Below are positions 6,607 to 15,312 of a stretch of 64,000 nucleotides of DNA, one piece after another. The notes under the pieces were generated by a model. The model worked only from the letters and a program-made list of their open reading frames with translations, searched no databases and was not told where the DNA came from. Position 1 is the first letter of the stretch. The number at the start of each line of letters is the position of its first letter. Source of the stretch: RHLJ01 sp965247355 (GTDB lineage: Bacteria; Bacteroidota; Rhodothermia; Balneolales; Balneolaceae); the NCBI GenBank assembly GCA_965247355.1, contig OZ252011.1:3100001-3164000 (forward strand). The letters are read 5' to 3'. The translations under genes and the position numbers were made by a program.

Positions 6607-9018
6607 ATGAAACGCTGCTCGCTTCTCCTTATAGGGGTTTTTATTTCACTCAATACCTTTGCCCAAACACCATCTATTTCTGAAAAAACAGAAAACCTTG
6701 AAGTTACTGAAGGCTTCTTTGATTATTTCTACGACGAAGCCAATGATCAGCTTTGGCTGAAGGTAGATGATCTGAACAAAGAATTTCTCTACGCCAACTA
6801 TCTGGCGGCAGGTGTAGGTTCGAATGATATTGGCCTGGACCGGAGTCAACAAGGTGGTGAACGGATTGTATATTTCGAAAAGCGGGGACCGAAGCTCTTC
6901 ATGATTCAGCCGAACCTGGATTACATCGCCCGGTCTGATAATGAGTTGGAGAAGAAATCTGTTCGAGAAGCATTTGCTTCTTCGGTGCTTCATGCGTTCA
7001 GGATTGAAGCTGAAGAAGACGGAAGTTATCTGATAGACCTTACTCCTTTCCTGATTCGGGATGCGCACAATGTAGTTGGCAGATTAAGAAGCCGTGGAGA
7101 GGGAAGCTACAGCCTCGATAAAAACCGCTCTTCTCTTTATGCAGAAGGGACATTCAACTTCCCAAAAAACTCCGAGTTTGAAACTATGCTGACTTTTGGA
7201 GGCAGCAATCCGGGAGGTCAGATTCGCTCTGTAGTTCCGTCTCCAACCTCTATTACGGTTCGTCAGCATCATTCATTTGTCGAGCTTCCGGATGGGAATT
7301 ATGAGCCAAGAAAGTATGATCCTCGAGGAGGATTTTACGCCACTTCTTTCATGGATTATGCTTCTCCAATTGACGAAGAAATGACCGTTCGATTTATCAA
7401 CCGACATCGTTTGGAAAAGAAAAACCCGGAGGCGGAAGTCAGTGAAGCTGTTGAGCCAATTATTTATTATCTGGATAACGGAACTCCTGAGCCGGTTAGA
7501 AGTGCTCTTCTTGAAGGCGCCCGTTGGTGGAACCAGGCCTTTGAAGCTGCCGGTTATAAAGATGCCTTTCAGGTAAAAGTTCTTCCTGACGATGCCCATC
7601 CTCTTGATATTCGATACAATGTAATTAACTGGGTACATCGTTCTACCCGTGGCTGGTCGTATGGTGGCTCTGTAGTAGATCCCAGAACTGGAGAAATCAT
7701 TAAAGGAAATGTGTTGCTGGGCTCGCTTAGGGTTCGACAGGATTATATGATTGCAACCGGATTATTAGCTCCATTTGAAGAAGGTGTGGAAGAAGATCCG
7801 CGAATGCTGGAAATGGCATTAGCCAGAATCCGACAGTTATCCGCTCATGAAATTGGTCATACACTAGGTATCTATCACAACTTTGCAGCCAGTGTAAACG
7901 ACCGTGCCTCGGTGATGGATTATCCGCATCCAAAAGTAGACATTGTGAATGGAGAACTAAACCTGGATAATGCTTACGACGATAAAATAGGTGAGTGGGA
8001 TAAAGTAACCATTGCTTTTGGATATCAGGATTTTCCCGAAGGAACCAACGAAGCCGAAGCATTAAACGAAATTTTAGAAAATGCGCACGCAGAGGGTTTA
8101 AAATATATTTCCGATAACGATGCTCGTCCACAAGGGGGGGCTCATCCATATGCCCACCTTTGGGAATATGGAAATGATCCGGCTTCTCAGCTTTCTCACA
8201 TTTTGGAAGTTCGTAAAATCGCTCTTGATAATTTTGGTGAGGCAAACATCCCAGTGGGAAAACCTATGAGTTATTTAGAAGATGTGCTGGTTCCGATTTA
8301 TTTGTTCCACAGATATCAGCTGGAAGGAACGGTGAAGCTGATTGGCGGACTGGATTACACGTACAAACTACGAGGGGATAACCAGCCAACGCCAGAAATT
8401 GTGGATGCTTCGGTTCAGCGTAAAGCATTAGCAGAGATGTTAAAAGCAATTGAACCTCAGGTTCTTGCGCTCCCTGAAAATCTTCTGGATATGATTCCAA
8501 CTCGCCCTGCCGGGATAAGTTCTTCCCGCGAGCTCTTCAGAGGAAACACAGGTCCGTCATTAGATGCATTCGCGATTGCTGAAACTGCTGCGGATATACC
8601 TATAAGTTTGATTCTTCATCCACAAAGAGCAAACAGACTGGTTGAGTACGGGTCCAGAGACAACAACCTTACTTTAGGGGAAACACTCGATAAACTTATT
8701 GAAAATAGCTGGGAAAAAGATGTGAGCGAAGATTATCTGGGGGCAATTCAGTATGTAGTCAATCATCTCGTTGTTACTAATATGATTAAATTACATGCTT
8801 CATCACAAGCTAACCCAATCACTAAAGCAATTGTGATGAAGAAACTTGTACAACTTCATGAAATGCTGGATGATCGTGAAGATGCTGTGGCTATACAGTC
8901 TGCAGCAATGATAGAAGCATATCTTGATGATCCGGAAGAATATGAATCACCACAAACGCTTTCACCACCACCAGGTTCGCCGATTGGTTCAGGTCCAATG
9001 TTGTATTGTGATTTTTAA
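6607..9018 (+). CDS. Exported zinc-dependent metalloprotease (DUF5117/DUF4953 type)
   Basis: This is an 803-residue secreted zinc protease. Start chosen at 6607, where MKRCSLLLIGVFISLNTFAQ gives a clean Sec signal peptide; the longer reading from 6538 adds 23 residues that would bury it. The zinc motif HEIGHTLGIYHNF lies near residue 415 (HExxHxxGxxH, metzincin-like), followed by a SVMDYPHP Met-turn near residue 435. The N-terminal half, with ERIVYFEKRGPKLFM, and the C-terminal DUF4953-like region match a family common in Bacteroidota, often near TonB-dependent receptors. The substrate is unknown. The protein ends with a Pro-rich SPPPGSPIGSGP tail. Confidence 0.9.
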   Translation: MKRCSLLLIGVFISLNTFAQTPSISEKTENLEVTEGFFDYFYDEANDQLWLKVDDLNKEFLYANYLAAGVGSNDIGLDRSQQGGERIVYFEKRGPKLFMIQPNLDYIARSDNELEKKSVREAFASSVLHAFRIEAEEDGSYLIDLTPFLIRDAHNVVGRLRSRGEGSYSLDKNRSSLYAEGTFNFPKNSEFETMLTFGGSNPGGQIRSVVPSPTSITVRQHHSFVELPDGNYEPRKYDPRGGFYATSFMDYASPIDEEMTVRFINRHRLEKKNPEAEVSEAVEPIIYYLDNGTPEPVRSALLEGARWWNQAFEAAGYKDAFQVKVLPDDAHPLDIRYNVINWVHRSTRGWSYGGSVVDPRTGEIIKGNVLLGSLRVRQDYMIATGLLAPFEEGVEEDPRMLEMALARIRQLSAHEIGHTLGIYHNFAASVNDRASVMDYPHPKVDIVNGELNLDNAYDDKIGEWDKVTIAFGYQDFPEGTNEAEALNEILENAHAEGLKYISDNDARPQGGAHPYAHLWEYGNDPASQLSHILEVRKIALDNFGEANIPVGKPMSYLEDVLVPIYLFHRYQLEGTVKLIGGLDYTYKLRGDNQPTPEIVDASVQRKALAEMLKAIEPQVLALPENLLDMIPTRPAGISSSRELFRGNTGPSLDAFAIAETAADIPISLILHPQRANRLVEYGSRDNNLTLGETLDKLIENSWEKDVSEDYLGAIQYVVNHLVVTNMIKLHASSQANPITKAIVMKKLVQLHEMLDDREDAVAIQSAAMIEAYLDDPEEYESPQTLSPPPGSPIGSGPMLYCDF

Positions 9019-9040
9019 TTCTAAATACGGCACTATTTTT

Positions 9041-9130
9041 GTCATTTCGAAGGAGTTTAACGACTGAGAAATCTAAAATTCTTGTTTAGAAATACTGATC
9101 TTTAGATTTCTCACTTTCGTTCGAAATGAC
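9041..9130. repeat. 90-bp intergenic inverted repeat
   Basis: The ends are perfect 11-nt inverted repeats (GTCATTTCGAA at 9041 and TTCGAAATGAC ending at 9130). An inner perfect 13-nt pair (TGAGAAATCTAAA with TTTAGATTTCTCA) extends the stem. This looks like a REP/MITE-like dispersed repeat rather than a plain terminator, because it has no terminal T run. It lies between the metalloprotease and aat. Confidence 0.7.
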
Positions 9131-9159
9131 AAAGTTTAAAACTACTTCAATTCAAGGAA

Positions 9160-9744
9160 ATGAATATCATCCCGCCCGAAAATCTTCTTTCCGCTTATGC
9201 TCAGGGAATATTCCCAATGGCAGAAAGCAAAAATGCAGAAGATGTGGATTGGTATTCAGCCTCAAAAAGAGGTGTAATCCCGATGGAAGGATTTCATGTT
9301 TCAAAGAACGTACAGCGGCTAATCGGGAAGAAAAAGTTTGAGGTAAAAGTGGATACTAACTTCAGAGAGGTAGTAAAAGCTTGTGCTGATCGGGAAACTA
9401 CCTGGATCAACGATTTAATTGTGAATTCTTATGATGTACTAAATCAAGCCGGATATGCACACAGTGTAGAAATCTATTTAGGTGAGGACTTGGTTGGAGG
9501 ATTGTATGGAGTACATTTACAATCCGCCTTCTTTGGTGAAAGCATGTTCAAAAAAGAACCGGAAGCAGATAAAGTGGCGCTGTATTATTGCCATCAGATT
9601 TTAAAAAAGAATGAGTTCTCACTTTGGGACACTCAATTTTATACTGATCATTTAGCTCAGTTTGGATGTATAGAAATTAAAGCAGAAGACTATGAGCAAC
9701 GGTTGGATCAGGCGATGAAAGAAAACAAGAAATTTAAATTTTAA
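9160..9744 (+). CDS. aat: Leucyl/phenylalanyl-tRNA--protein transferase
   Basis: This is a 194-residue cytoplasmic enzyme of the N-degron pathway. It transfers Leu or Phe from tRNA to proteins with N-terminal Lys or Arg. The family signature is clear: ENLLSAYAQGIFPMAE at the start, WYSASKRGVIPMEGFHVSK, WINDLIVNSY, HSVEIYLGEDLVGGLYGV and the FFGESMF loop near residue 128. Length is normal to slightly short. It stands alone, 30 bp after an intergenic inverted repeat, and is convergent with the sigma-factor operon. Confidence 0.95.
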   Translation: MNIIPPENLLSAYAQGIFPMAESKNAEDVDWYSASKRGVIPMEGFHVSKNVQRLIGKKKFEVKVDTNFREVVKACADRETTWINDLIVNSYDVLNQAGYAHSVEIYLGEDLVGGLYGVHLQSAFFGESMFKKEPEADKVALYYCHQILKKNEFSLWDTQFYTDHLAQFGCIEIKAEDYEQRLDQAMKENKKFKF

Positions 9745-9780
9745 TAAAAAAGCCGCATCAACATTTCTGCTAATGCGGCG
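9741..9780 (-). terminator. Rho-independent terminator of the minus-strand sigma/anti-sigma operon
   Basis: A perfect 7-bp stem GCCGCAT / ATGCGGC (9752-9758 and 9773-9779) is followed on the minus strand by a run of seven T. It lies just past the stop of the exported protein gene at 9802. On the plus strand there is no T run after the stem, so it mainly serves the minus strand. Confidence 0.8.
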
Positions 9781-9801
9781 CACTATGAATAAAGACTCGT
9801 T

Positions 9802-11004
9802 CTAGTATTCCGTAACTACAACCTGACTTAATGCTTCTTCTCTGTCAATTCGCCCACGGTCAAGCTGCTCCAATACAGATTTTTTAATCTGTATATCTAA
9901 TCGACCGGGAATGTTATCATAGCGACCATTAATGCTAACAGAAAGCAATAGGAACTGATCACTTTGCAAAGAATTGAGCGTCCGTCCATAATCCACAATG
10001 TATTCTTTGATGTTAGAAATCAAGTTCTGATATGCATTAGCTAGATTTTGCTCTAATTCCTTTTTTCGTTCTTCAAAATCCTGGTCATTAGACGTTTCAT
10101 TATTTCTGGCCTGACCCACAGCTGTAAGCTCAGCTAAAGCCTGCGATCTGGCACGGCCCTCAAAATTTCTAAATATAGTAGACGCACGACCAAACTCATC
10201 ATAACGAACATCCAAAGAGTAAAGCGCACCAAAGTTCTCAAGCATCATATAGCTTACGCCACCACCAGTTATGCGAAACGCCTCTCCTTCCTGATCTTTA
10301 AGTGCGGTTTCAAAAATATTACCCATTACTTTAAGGTCGAGGTACTCTTTATCCTCTGTAGTTGCAATATTAAAACGCGAGTCAACGGCAGAAGCATTCA
10401 GTTTACCGGATCGGTAATCATTAAGATCGCTTACTTTTGCAGATACAGAAATGACAGGGATTTTCTCTTTTTCATCCGAGACCTGAGTTCTTCGGGAATT
10501 TAGTTGGTAAACGAGAGTGTTGGCATTACTTTTGGAGCCATAAATAACCATGACTTTTTCATCACCCTTAAGCTGCCCTATGGTAGACCCATAATCTTTC
10601 AGGAACTCTTTAATGCGATTGGTGATAGATTCTTCATCAATCTTGGGGTCATCATCATCAGAGTCGCTATCATAGTAAAACGAGTAGGTAGAGGAGCCAC
10701 TTCCCTGAGAAGTAACATAAAATGCTTTATTAGCGGGATTTGAAACCATAAAAATAATTCCAAATCCAGGGAGATAGGTTCCCCGTGTGTCATTGCCACC
10801 CCGGAAGAAGCCATTTCTGTTAATTACAACAGTTGCTTCATCTCCTGATACAACAGTGGTACGGAATAATTCGCTTAGAATATTTTCCATGATATTGATA
10901 TCCCGGTTCATACGGTTGGCGTCAATAGCCTGTGCAAAGCTTTCGATTGGAGTAAAGGTGATACTCAACAATCCGATCAGTAGATATTTGTATATGTTTT
11001 TCAT
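9802..11004 (-). CDS. Exported protein of unknown function in an ECF sigma operon
   Basis: This is a 400-residue protein with a Sec signal peptide (MKNIYKYLLIGLLSITFTPIESFAQ). The mature part is soluble-looking and mixed alpha/beta, with an acidic DSDSDDDDPKIDEES stretch near residue 120 and a coiled-coil-prone segment (FEERKKELEQNLANAYQN) near residue 305. I do not recognise a domain. It is the third gene of the operon, 18 bp after the anti-sigma gene, so it is probably an effector or a sensor input of that sigma circuit in the periplasm. A strong terminator follows. Confidence 0.75.
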   Translation of the reverse strand: MKNIYKYLLIGLLSITFTPIESFAQAIDANRMNRDINIMENILSELFRTTVVSGDEATVVINRNGFFRGGNDTRGTYLPGFGIIFMVSNPANKAFYVTSQGSGSSTYSFYYDSDSDDDDPKIDEESITNRIKEFLKDYGSTIGQLKGDEKVMVIYGSKSNANTLVYQLNSRRTQVSDEKEKIPVISVSAKVSDLNDYRSGKLNASAVDSRFNIATTEDKEYLDLKVMGNIFETALKDQEGEAFRITGGGVSYMMLENFGALYSLDVRYDEFGRASTIFRNFEGRARSQALAELTAVGQARNNETSNDQDFEERKKELEQNLANAYQNLISNIKEYIVDYGRTLNSLQSDQFLLLSVSINGRYDNIPGRLDIQIKKSVLEQLDRGRIDREEALSQVVVTEY

Positions 11005-11022
11005 TGGTTTTCTTGTTTGAAT

Positions 11023-11706
11023 TTAATTTGTGCTTACGGTTTGTATTATTTCGCCTAACACCTGATCGGTTTGCCGAAAGCGGTCATAGGTAGTTTCTTC
11101 GAGGCTGGTTAAACTGTAGTTGAACAGCTCAAGGTCAGACTCTCTTCGATTATCCAGATACTGTGCAAAGGTAGCCAGGGTTTGCACAAACTGAGCCTCC
11201 TGTTGTTCCTGCGCAGCAAGTACATATTCGTTTATCATTTCTGCGTTTTCCTGTTGTACCTGATTGATGATCATCTCAACCTGAGCGGCAGTATAGCCGG
11301 TTTGTACTGGAGGCTGTTCGCCAAAGGTCATTTTAAAGCCATCATCACCAGTTGTGATATTCATATTTGTTAAAGATCCCATCACAAAAAACATGAAGAC
11401 AAAAGTAGCCATGGCAAATCCAGCCTTTGCAAAACCTGATTGCGGGATCAAAAGCGAGGATAGCTTGCTCCACCAGCTTTCAGAAGGTGATGAAGAGGTT
11501 GTTTCCGGCTCCATAATTACCAACTGTTCTGCCGGACTTTGTACCGGAAGATGCTGGAGCATGGATCGGGTTTGAGACAGTTCCTCAAACTCTTGTTTTA
11601 ATTCGGGGTCGCTTTCAAGGAAGCGCTTGAGCTCGCGGGATTGCTCCTCGTTCAGCTCTCCATAGATGTAATCCATTAACAGGATTTGTGCTTCTTCTCT
11701 AGTCAT
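11023..11706 (-). CDS. Membrane anti-sigma factor (zinc-less)
   Basis: This is a 227-residue single-pass inner-membrane protein. The N-terminal 60 residues (EEAQILLMDYIYGELNEEQSRELKRFLESDPELKQEFEE) match the helical anti-sigma domain but lack the HxxxCxxC zinc motif. A transmembrane helix lies at about residues 96-114, and a Gln-rich coiled segment (IINQVQQENAEMINEYVLAAQEQQEAQ) follows in the periplasm. The start overlaps the sigma gene by 8 bp, which indicates translational coupling. It probably holds the upstream ECF sigma inactive at the membrane. Confidence 0.8.
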   Translation of the reverse strand: MTREEAQILLMDYIYGELNEEQSRELKRFLESDPELKQEFEELSQTRSMLQHLPVQSPAEQLVIMEPETTSSSPSESWWSKLSSLLIPQSGFAKAGFAMATFVFMFFVMGSLTNMNITTGDDGFKMTFGEQPPVQTGYTAAQVEMIINQVQQENAEMINEYVLAAQEQQEAQFVQTLATFAQYLDNRRESDLELFNYSLTSLEETTYDRFRQTDQVLGEIIQTVSTN

Positions 11707-12283
11707 AATTAAATACCTCTTGGTTGATATTCCAGGAATCGAACGTCTTTTTGAGCGTTCTTAGTCCGTAGTACATTCTTGATTTAACGGTGTTTTCTGA
11801 TTCGTCTAAAATTTCTGCTATTTCTCTGAAGGTCAGTCCTTCATATTCTTTCATAATTACCACCATGCGTTGATCATTAGGTAATTGAAGTAGTGCTTTA
11901 TGAAGTAATACTAAGGCTTCATTCCGCACTAACTTTTCATCTGCTGAACTTGCCAGTTCGGTTTGAGGCGCAGTTTTCAGCGCTTCAAGTGACGTGGACT
12001 TTTTTCTTCCGGCGCGTTTCAGTTCATCCAGACATAAGTTATTTGCAATTCGATATAACCAGGATCCGAATTTGGAAGCATCATCCAATGTATCCAGTTT
12101 CTGATACGCTTTTATGAACGTCTTTTGGGTAATCTCGGCCGCATCATCACTGCTTGCAAAATACCGGTAAGCAAAGTGGTGAATTTTATCCTGCCAGCGC
12201 TTGATCAGCACATTAAATGCCTGGTGATTTCCACCTAAAAAATCCTGAACAAGTTGTGCATCTTCCATGTGTTCGTATTTCAA
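11699..12283 (-). CDS. ECF RNA polymerase sigma factor
   Basis: This 194-residue sigma-70 family protein has region 2 (FAYRYFASSDDAAEITQKTFIKAYQKL, then KFGSWLYRIANNLCLDELKR) and region 4 (LLQLPNDQRMVVIMKEYEGLTFREIAEILDESENTVKSRMYYGLRTLKK). It would direct RNA polymerase to a small regulon. The next two genes encode a membrane anti-sigma protein and an exported protein, and all three are tightly packed on the minus strand. No clear autoregulatory promoter was identified upstream. Confidence 0.93.
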   Translation of the reverse strand: MKYEHMEDAQLVQDFLGGNHQAFNVLIKRWQDKIHHFAYRYFASSDDAAEITQKTFIKAYQKLDTLDDASKFGSWLYRIANNLCLDELKRAGRKKSTSLEALKTAPQTELASSADEKLVRNEALVLLHKALLQLPNDQRMVVIMKEYEGLTFREIAEILDESENTVKSRMYYGLRTLKKTFDSWNINQEVFNYD

Positions 12284-12369
12284 TTCAACTCCCGAAACTG
12301 GTTTCAGGTGTAAGACGAGTTTAAGGACAAGATAGTTTTATTGATCAAAAAAGGATTATGAGAGAGGAA

Positions 12370-12393
12370 ATTAAGTGATACAGTGAGAGTTGA
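12370..12393 (+). repeat. Left arm of an inverted repeat around the four-helix-bundle gene
   Basis: This 24-nt sequence (starting ATTAAGTGATACAGTGAGAG) is the reverse complement of 12865-12888 at 22 of 24 positions. Together the two arms bracket the gene at 12444-12842. Its first nine bases repeat, in inverted orientation, the last two codons and stop of the dinB gene at 12880. Confidence 0.7.
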
Positions 12394-12443
12394 AAATTAG
12401 GTTGTAAGGTTTTGTATTCTAATCAGTCTTACTGAAGAAAAGA

Positions 12444-12842
12444 ATGAATTATAGAAAATGGGATTCCCAAGTATCAAGTTTCATTAAGAATGATCCCTCC
12501 TGGAAAATGGAAGTATATAGGCTAAGCTTATTTCTTTCTGATATATGCTGGATTGATACCGGAAAAATTTTAGATAAACGAATTTACTCATTAGCAGATC
12601 AATTATATAGAAGCGTTGGGTCTATAAGCGCCAATATTGTTGAAGGATATTCCAGGAAGTCGAATAAAGAAAAGGCAAGGTTTTATGAGATATCACTTGG
12701 TTCAGCAAGGGAAGCAAAAGATTGGTATTATAAAAGTAGGCATATACTAGGGGAAGAGGTTTTCTTAAGTAGGGCAGAAATAATTACGTCAATAATTAAA
12801 CTGTTAAATACTATGATAGTAGATAGGAGAAAAGCTAGTTAA
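12444..12842 (+). CDS. Four-helix-bundle protein (23S rRNA intervening-sequence/Avd-like family)
   Basis: This 132-residue all-helical basic protein belongs to the TIGR02436/S23 four-helix-bundle family. Family members were first found encoded inside 23S rRNA intervening sequences and are related in fold to Avd of diversity-generating retroelements. Visible hallmarks are DKRIYSLADQLYRSVGSISANIVEGYSRKS near residues 51-80 and the FYEISLGSAREAKDWYYKSRHIL helix. Here the gene is free-standing between a sigma gene and dinB, not in rRNA. It is bracketed by 24-nt inverted repeats, with a heptamer tandem repeat on the right. Its molecular role is unknown. Confidence 0.88.
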   Translation: MNYRKWDSQVSSFIKNDPSWKMEVYRLSLFLSDICWIDTGKILDKRIYSLADQLYRSVGSISANIVEGYSRKSNKEKARFYEISLGSAREAKDWYYKSRHILGEEVFLSRAEIITSIIKLLNTMIVDRRKAS

Positions 12843-12850
12843 TATCATAT

Positions 12851-12888
12851 TCACCTCTCACCTCTCACCTCTCACTATATCACTTAAT
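12851..12888. repeat. Heptamer tandem repeat and right inverted-repeat arm
   Basis: Three copies of CACCTCT (12852-12872) run into the right arm of the inverted repeat (12865-12888). The arm pairs with 12370-12393 at 22 of 24 positions and reaches the last two codons of dinB. Confidence 0.7.
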
Positions 12889-13968
12889 ACCCAACTCAAG
12901 CTGCTCCCAATATTCCTTCTCAATTAGATTCAGGTTAGAAAGCGATATCCCAAGCAAACGAATCTCACGGGTGGCGGCTTCGGTTTGTTCTAATAATTGA
13001 CGGGCGATAGTTGAAATCTCTTCTTTCTTATTGGTGTAGTGAGTTAGTGATTGGCTACGGGTAATGGTATCAAAGTTCTTGTATCGGACTTTCAATGTGA
13101 TGGTTTTCCCTGCTGTTGGAATTTTCTGCATTCCTTCGGAAATGCTTTCCGCCAATTCATCCAGGAAAGCGTTTACCCAATTCAGGTCGTTTACATCTTC
13201 AGAGAATGTTCGTTCTTTTCCGTAAGATTTTCGAGTACGATGGGGTTTTACTTCACGATTATCAATTCCACGAACAATTTTATAGTAATGACGACCGGAT
13301 TTCCCGAAGGCTTTTACGAGATCAATTTCTGTCCACGTTTTTAAATCGGCTCCGGTTTTAATTCCCAGGGCATGCATCTTCTTTTGAGTTGCTTTTCCAA
13401 CACCAAAGAACTTTTTGATGTCCAGTTCTTCCAGAAAAGCTTCCATTTGATCAGGAGTAATAACTGTTAAGCCATCAGGTTTATTAAAGTCGGATGCGAC
13501 TTTAGCAATGAATTTATTAGGGGCTACCCCTGCAGAGGCGGTTAATTGCGTTTCTTCAAAAATACGAGCCCGGATTTCCTGAGCGATTAATGTAGCTGAT
13601 GGATTTTCTTTACGATTTTCAGTCACATCCAAAAAAGCTTCATCCATAGAAAGAGGTTCAACCAAGTCAGTATATTCAAAAAATATTTCCCGGATGATTG
13701 CCGACGCTTCTTTATAGGCTTCAAAATTTGCCTTTACAAAAATACCGTGTGGACAAAGTCGATAAGCTTCGTTGGTAGGCATAGCCGAATGAACACCAAA
13801 TTTTCGGGCTTCATAACTACAGGTAGATACAACTCCCCTTCCACCAGGTTTTCCACCAACAATTACAGGTTTACCGCGAAGCTCAGGATTATCCCGTTGC
13901 TCTACCGCAGCAAAGAAGGCATCCATATCCACATGGATGATTTTACGTGTTAGAACATCCTGATTCAT
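12880..13968 (-). CDS. dinB: DNA polymerase IV (Y-family translesion polymerase)
   Basis: This is a 362-residue Y-family polymerase that bypasses DNA lesions at low fidelity. Catalytic carboxylates are present: Asp in IHVDMDAFFAAVEQR near residue 18 and the Asp-Glu pair in EPLSMDEAFLDVT near residue 108. The steric residues, GVAPNKFIAKVAS motif, helix-hairpin-helix (FFGVGKATQKKMHALGI) and little-finger domain are all intact. The extreme C-terminus ends LELGIK without an obvious beta-clamp peptide of the QLxLF type, although LEQLELGIK could serve. Its last codons form part of the repeat arm at 12865-12888. Confidence 0.95.
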   Translation of the reverse strand: MNQDVLTRKIIHVDMDAFFAAVEQRDNPELRGKPVIVGGKPGGRGVVSTCSYEARKFGVHSAMPTNEAYRLCPHGIFVKANFEAYKEASAIIREIFFEYTDLVEPLSMDEAFLDVTENRKENPSATLIAQEIRARIFEETQLTASAGVAPNKFIAKVASDFNKPDGLTVITPDQMEAFLEELDIKKFFGVGKATQKKMHALGIKTGADLKTWTEIDLVKAFGKSGRHYYKIVRGIDNREVKPHRTRKSYGKERTFSEDVNDLNWVNAFLDELAESISEGMQKIPTAGKTITLKVRYKNFDTITRSQSLTHYTNKKEEISTIARQLLEQTEAATREIRLLGISLSNLNLIEKEYWEQLELGIK

Positions 13969-14016
13969 AACATATATTATACATATAAATCAGGAAGAAT
14001 GGAATAGAGGGTTTAT

Positions 14017-15312
14017 CTATTCTTCAGCCTGTATCTCAGCAGCAATGGCCTGAACTTCATCAAGTACACGAAGTAAATTACCGCTCCAGATTTTTGCTAT
14101 TTCTTCTTCGGTATAGCCTCTTCGAACCAGCTCTAAGGTAACGTTAAAAGTTTCAGAAGCATCATCCCAGCCAGTAACCCCGCCGCCGCCATCAAAATCG
14201 GAACTGATTCCAACATGATCGATTCCGATTAAGTCTACCATATAATCAATGTGATCAACAAAGTCTGCAACATCAATTGGCTTTGCAGTTACTTCTTTTT
14301 CAATTCTTGGTTTAGCCAAGACTTCAATTTCTTCATATCGTTTGTTATAAGCATCCCGCTCCTCAGGCTTCATATCCCGAACTTCTGATCTGCTTTTTTG
14401 CTCGAAGCCCTCTTCTTCAGCTACAGAACCAAAGACCTGATCGACAGCCTCTCTCCATGCCATATGCTTTTCGGCATATACATAACTTCTAAGAGCTACA
14501 GTTTGAACTACACCTCGATTTTCTTTTAAGACCATCAATTCTTCATCACTCAGGTTTCTACTCACTGAAGGGTTTATAGCCCGAGCCGAAGAATGAGATG
14601 CAATAACCGGCGCTCTGGATAAAGCCATAGTCTGTAAATTTGCATCCTTAGAAGGATGTGAGATGTCAACCATGATACCTAAGCGGTTCATTTCTTTGAT
14701 AGCTTCTTTACCCAATTCACTTAAGCCATTATATTTCCACACACTATCACGCTCACCGGTATGTGAATCACTGAATTGATTATGGCCATTATGAGCAAGT
14801 GACATATACCGGGCTCCACGACTATAAAACTCTTCAATTCGATCAAGGTCTGTTGCAACCGGATAAGCGTTTTCTACCCCAATCATGGCAACGAGTTTTC
14901 CTTCTGCACTAATCCTTCGAACATCATCCGATGTTAAGGCAAGATCAATTTGATCTGGGGCGATTTCTTCAACTAAACGATGAATAGCTTCAAATTTATC
15001 AATAGCATTATCATAAGCAGCAGCATAGCCTTTTTCAGAGAGAGTATCCTGACCCGTATAAACAATAAAAAATACCACATCGAGGCTGCCCTCAGTCATT
15101 TTAGGGAGAGTAACTTGGGTGGGCAAATCCTGAGTGTAATTTCGATTTAAAGTAAAATTGCTCGTATTTATATCAGCGTGAGTATCCAGAGTGATAACCC
15201 GGTCATGAATACCTCTCGCTTTTTCAACGAGCTCTTTGTCAGCGTTAGAGCAAGTTGAAAGACTTAAAGTGATTAAGATGAGAAGGAGAGGGAGCCCAAA
15301 AAGGTTTTTCAT
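14017..15312 (-). CDS. Membrane dipeptidase (peptidase M19), lipoprotein
   Basis: This is a 431-residue zinc dipeptidase of the renal dipeptidase family. The N-terminus (MKNLFGLPLLLILITLSLSTCSNAD) ends in a lipobox-like LSTC, so a lipid-anchored periplasmic enzyme is likely. Metal-site motifs are visible: LDTHADIN (His-x-Asp), GVENAYPV with the bridging Glu, ISHPSKDANL, ASHSSARA, and GIDHVGISSDFDGGGG. The insertion rich in Glu and Lys around residues 285-330 is common in the Bacteroidota forms. It cleaves dipeptides, possibly with D-residues. It is transcribed alone, 48 bp upstream of dinB on the same strand. Confidence 0.93.
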   Translation of the reverse strand: MKNLFGLPLLLILITLSLSTCSNADKELVEKARGIHDRVITLDTHADINTSNFTLNRNYTQDLPTQVTLPKMTEGSLDVVFFIVYTGQDTLSEKGYAAAYDNAIDKFEAIHRLVEEIAPDQIDLALTSDDVRRISAEGKLVAMIGVENAYPVATDLDRIEEFYSRGARYMSLAHNGHNQFSDSHTGERDSVWKYNGLSELGKEAIKEMNRLGIMVDISHPSKDANLQTMALSRAPVIASHSSARAINPSVSRNLSDEELMVLKENRGVVQTVALRSYVYAEKHMAWREAVDQVFGSVAEEEGFEQKSRSEVRDMKPEERDAYNKRYEEIEVLAKPRIEKEVTAKPIDVADFVDHIDYMVDLIGIDHVGISSDFDGGGGVTGWDDASETFNVTLELVRRGYTEEEIAKIWSGNLLRVLDEVQAIAAEIQAEE

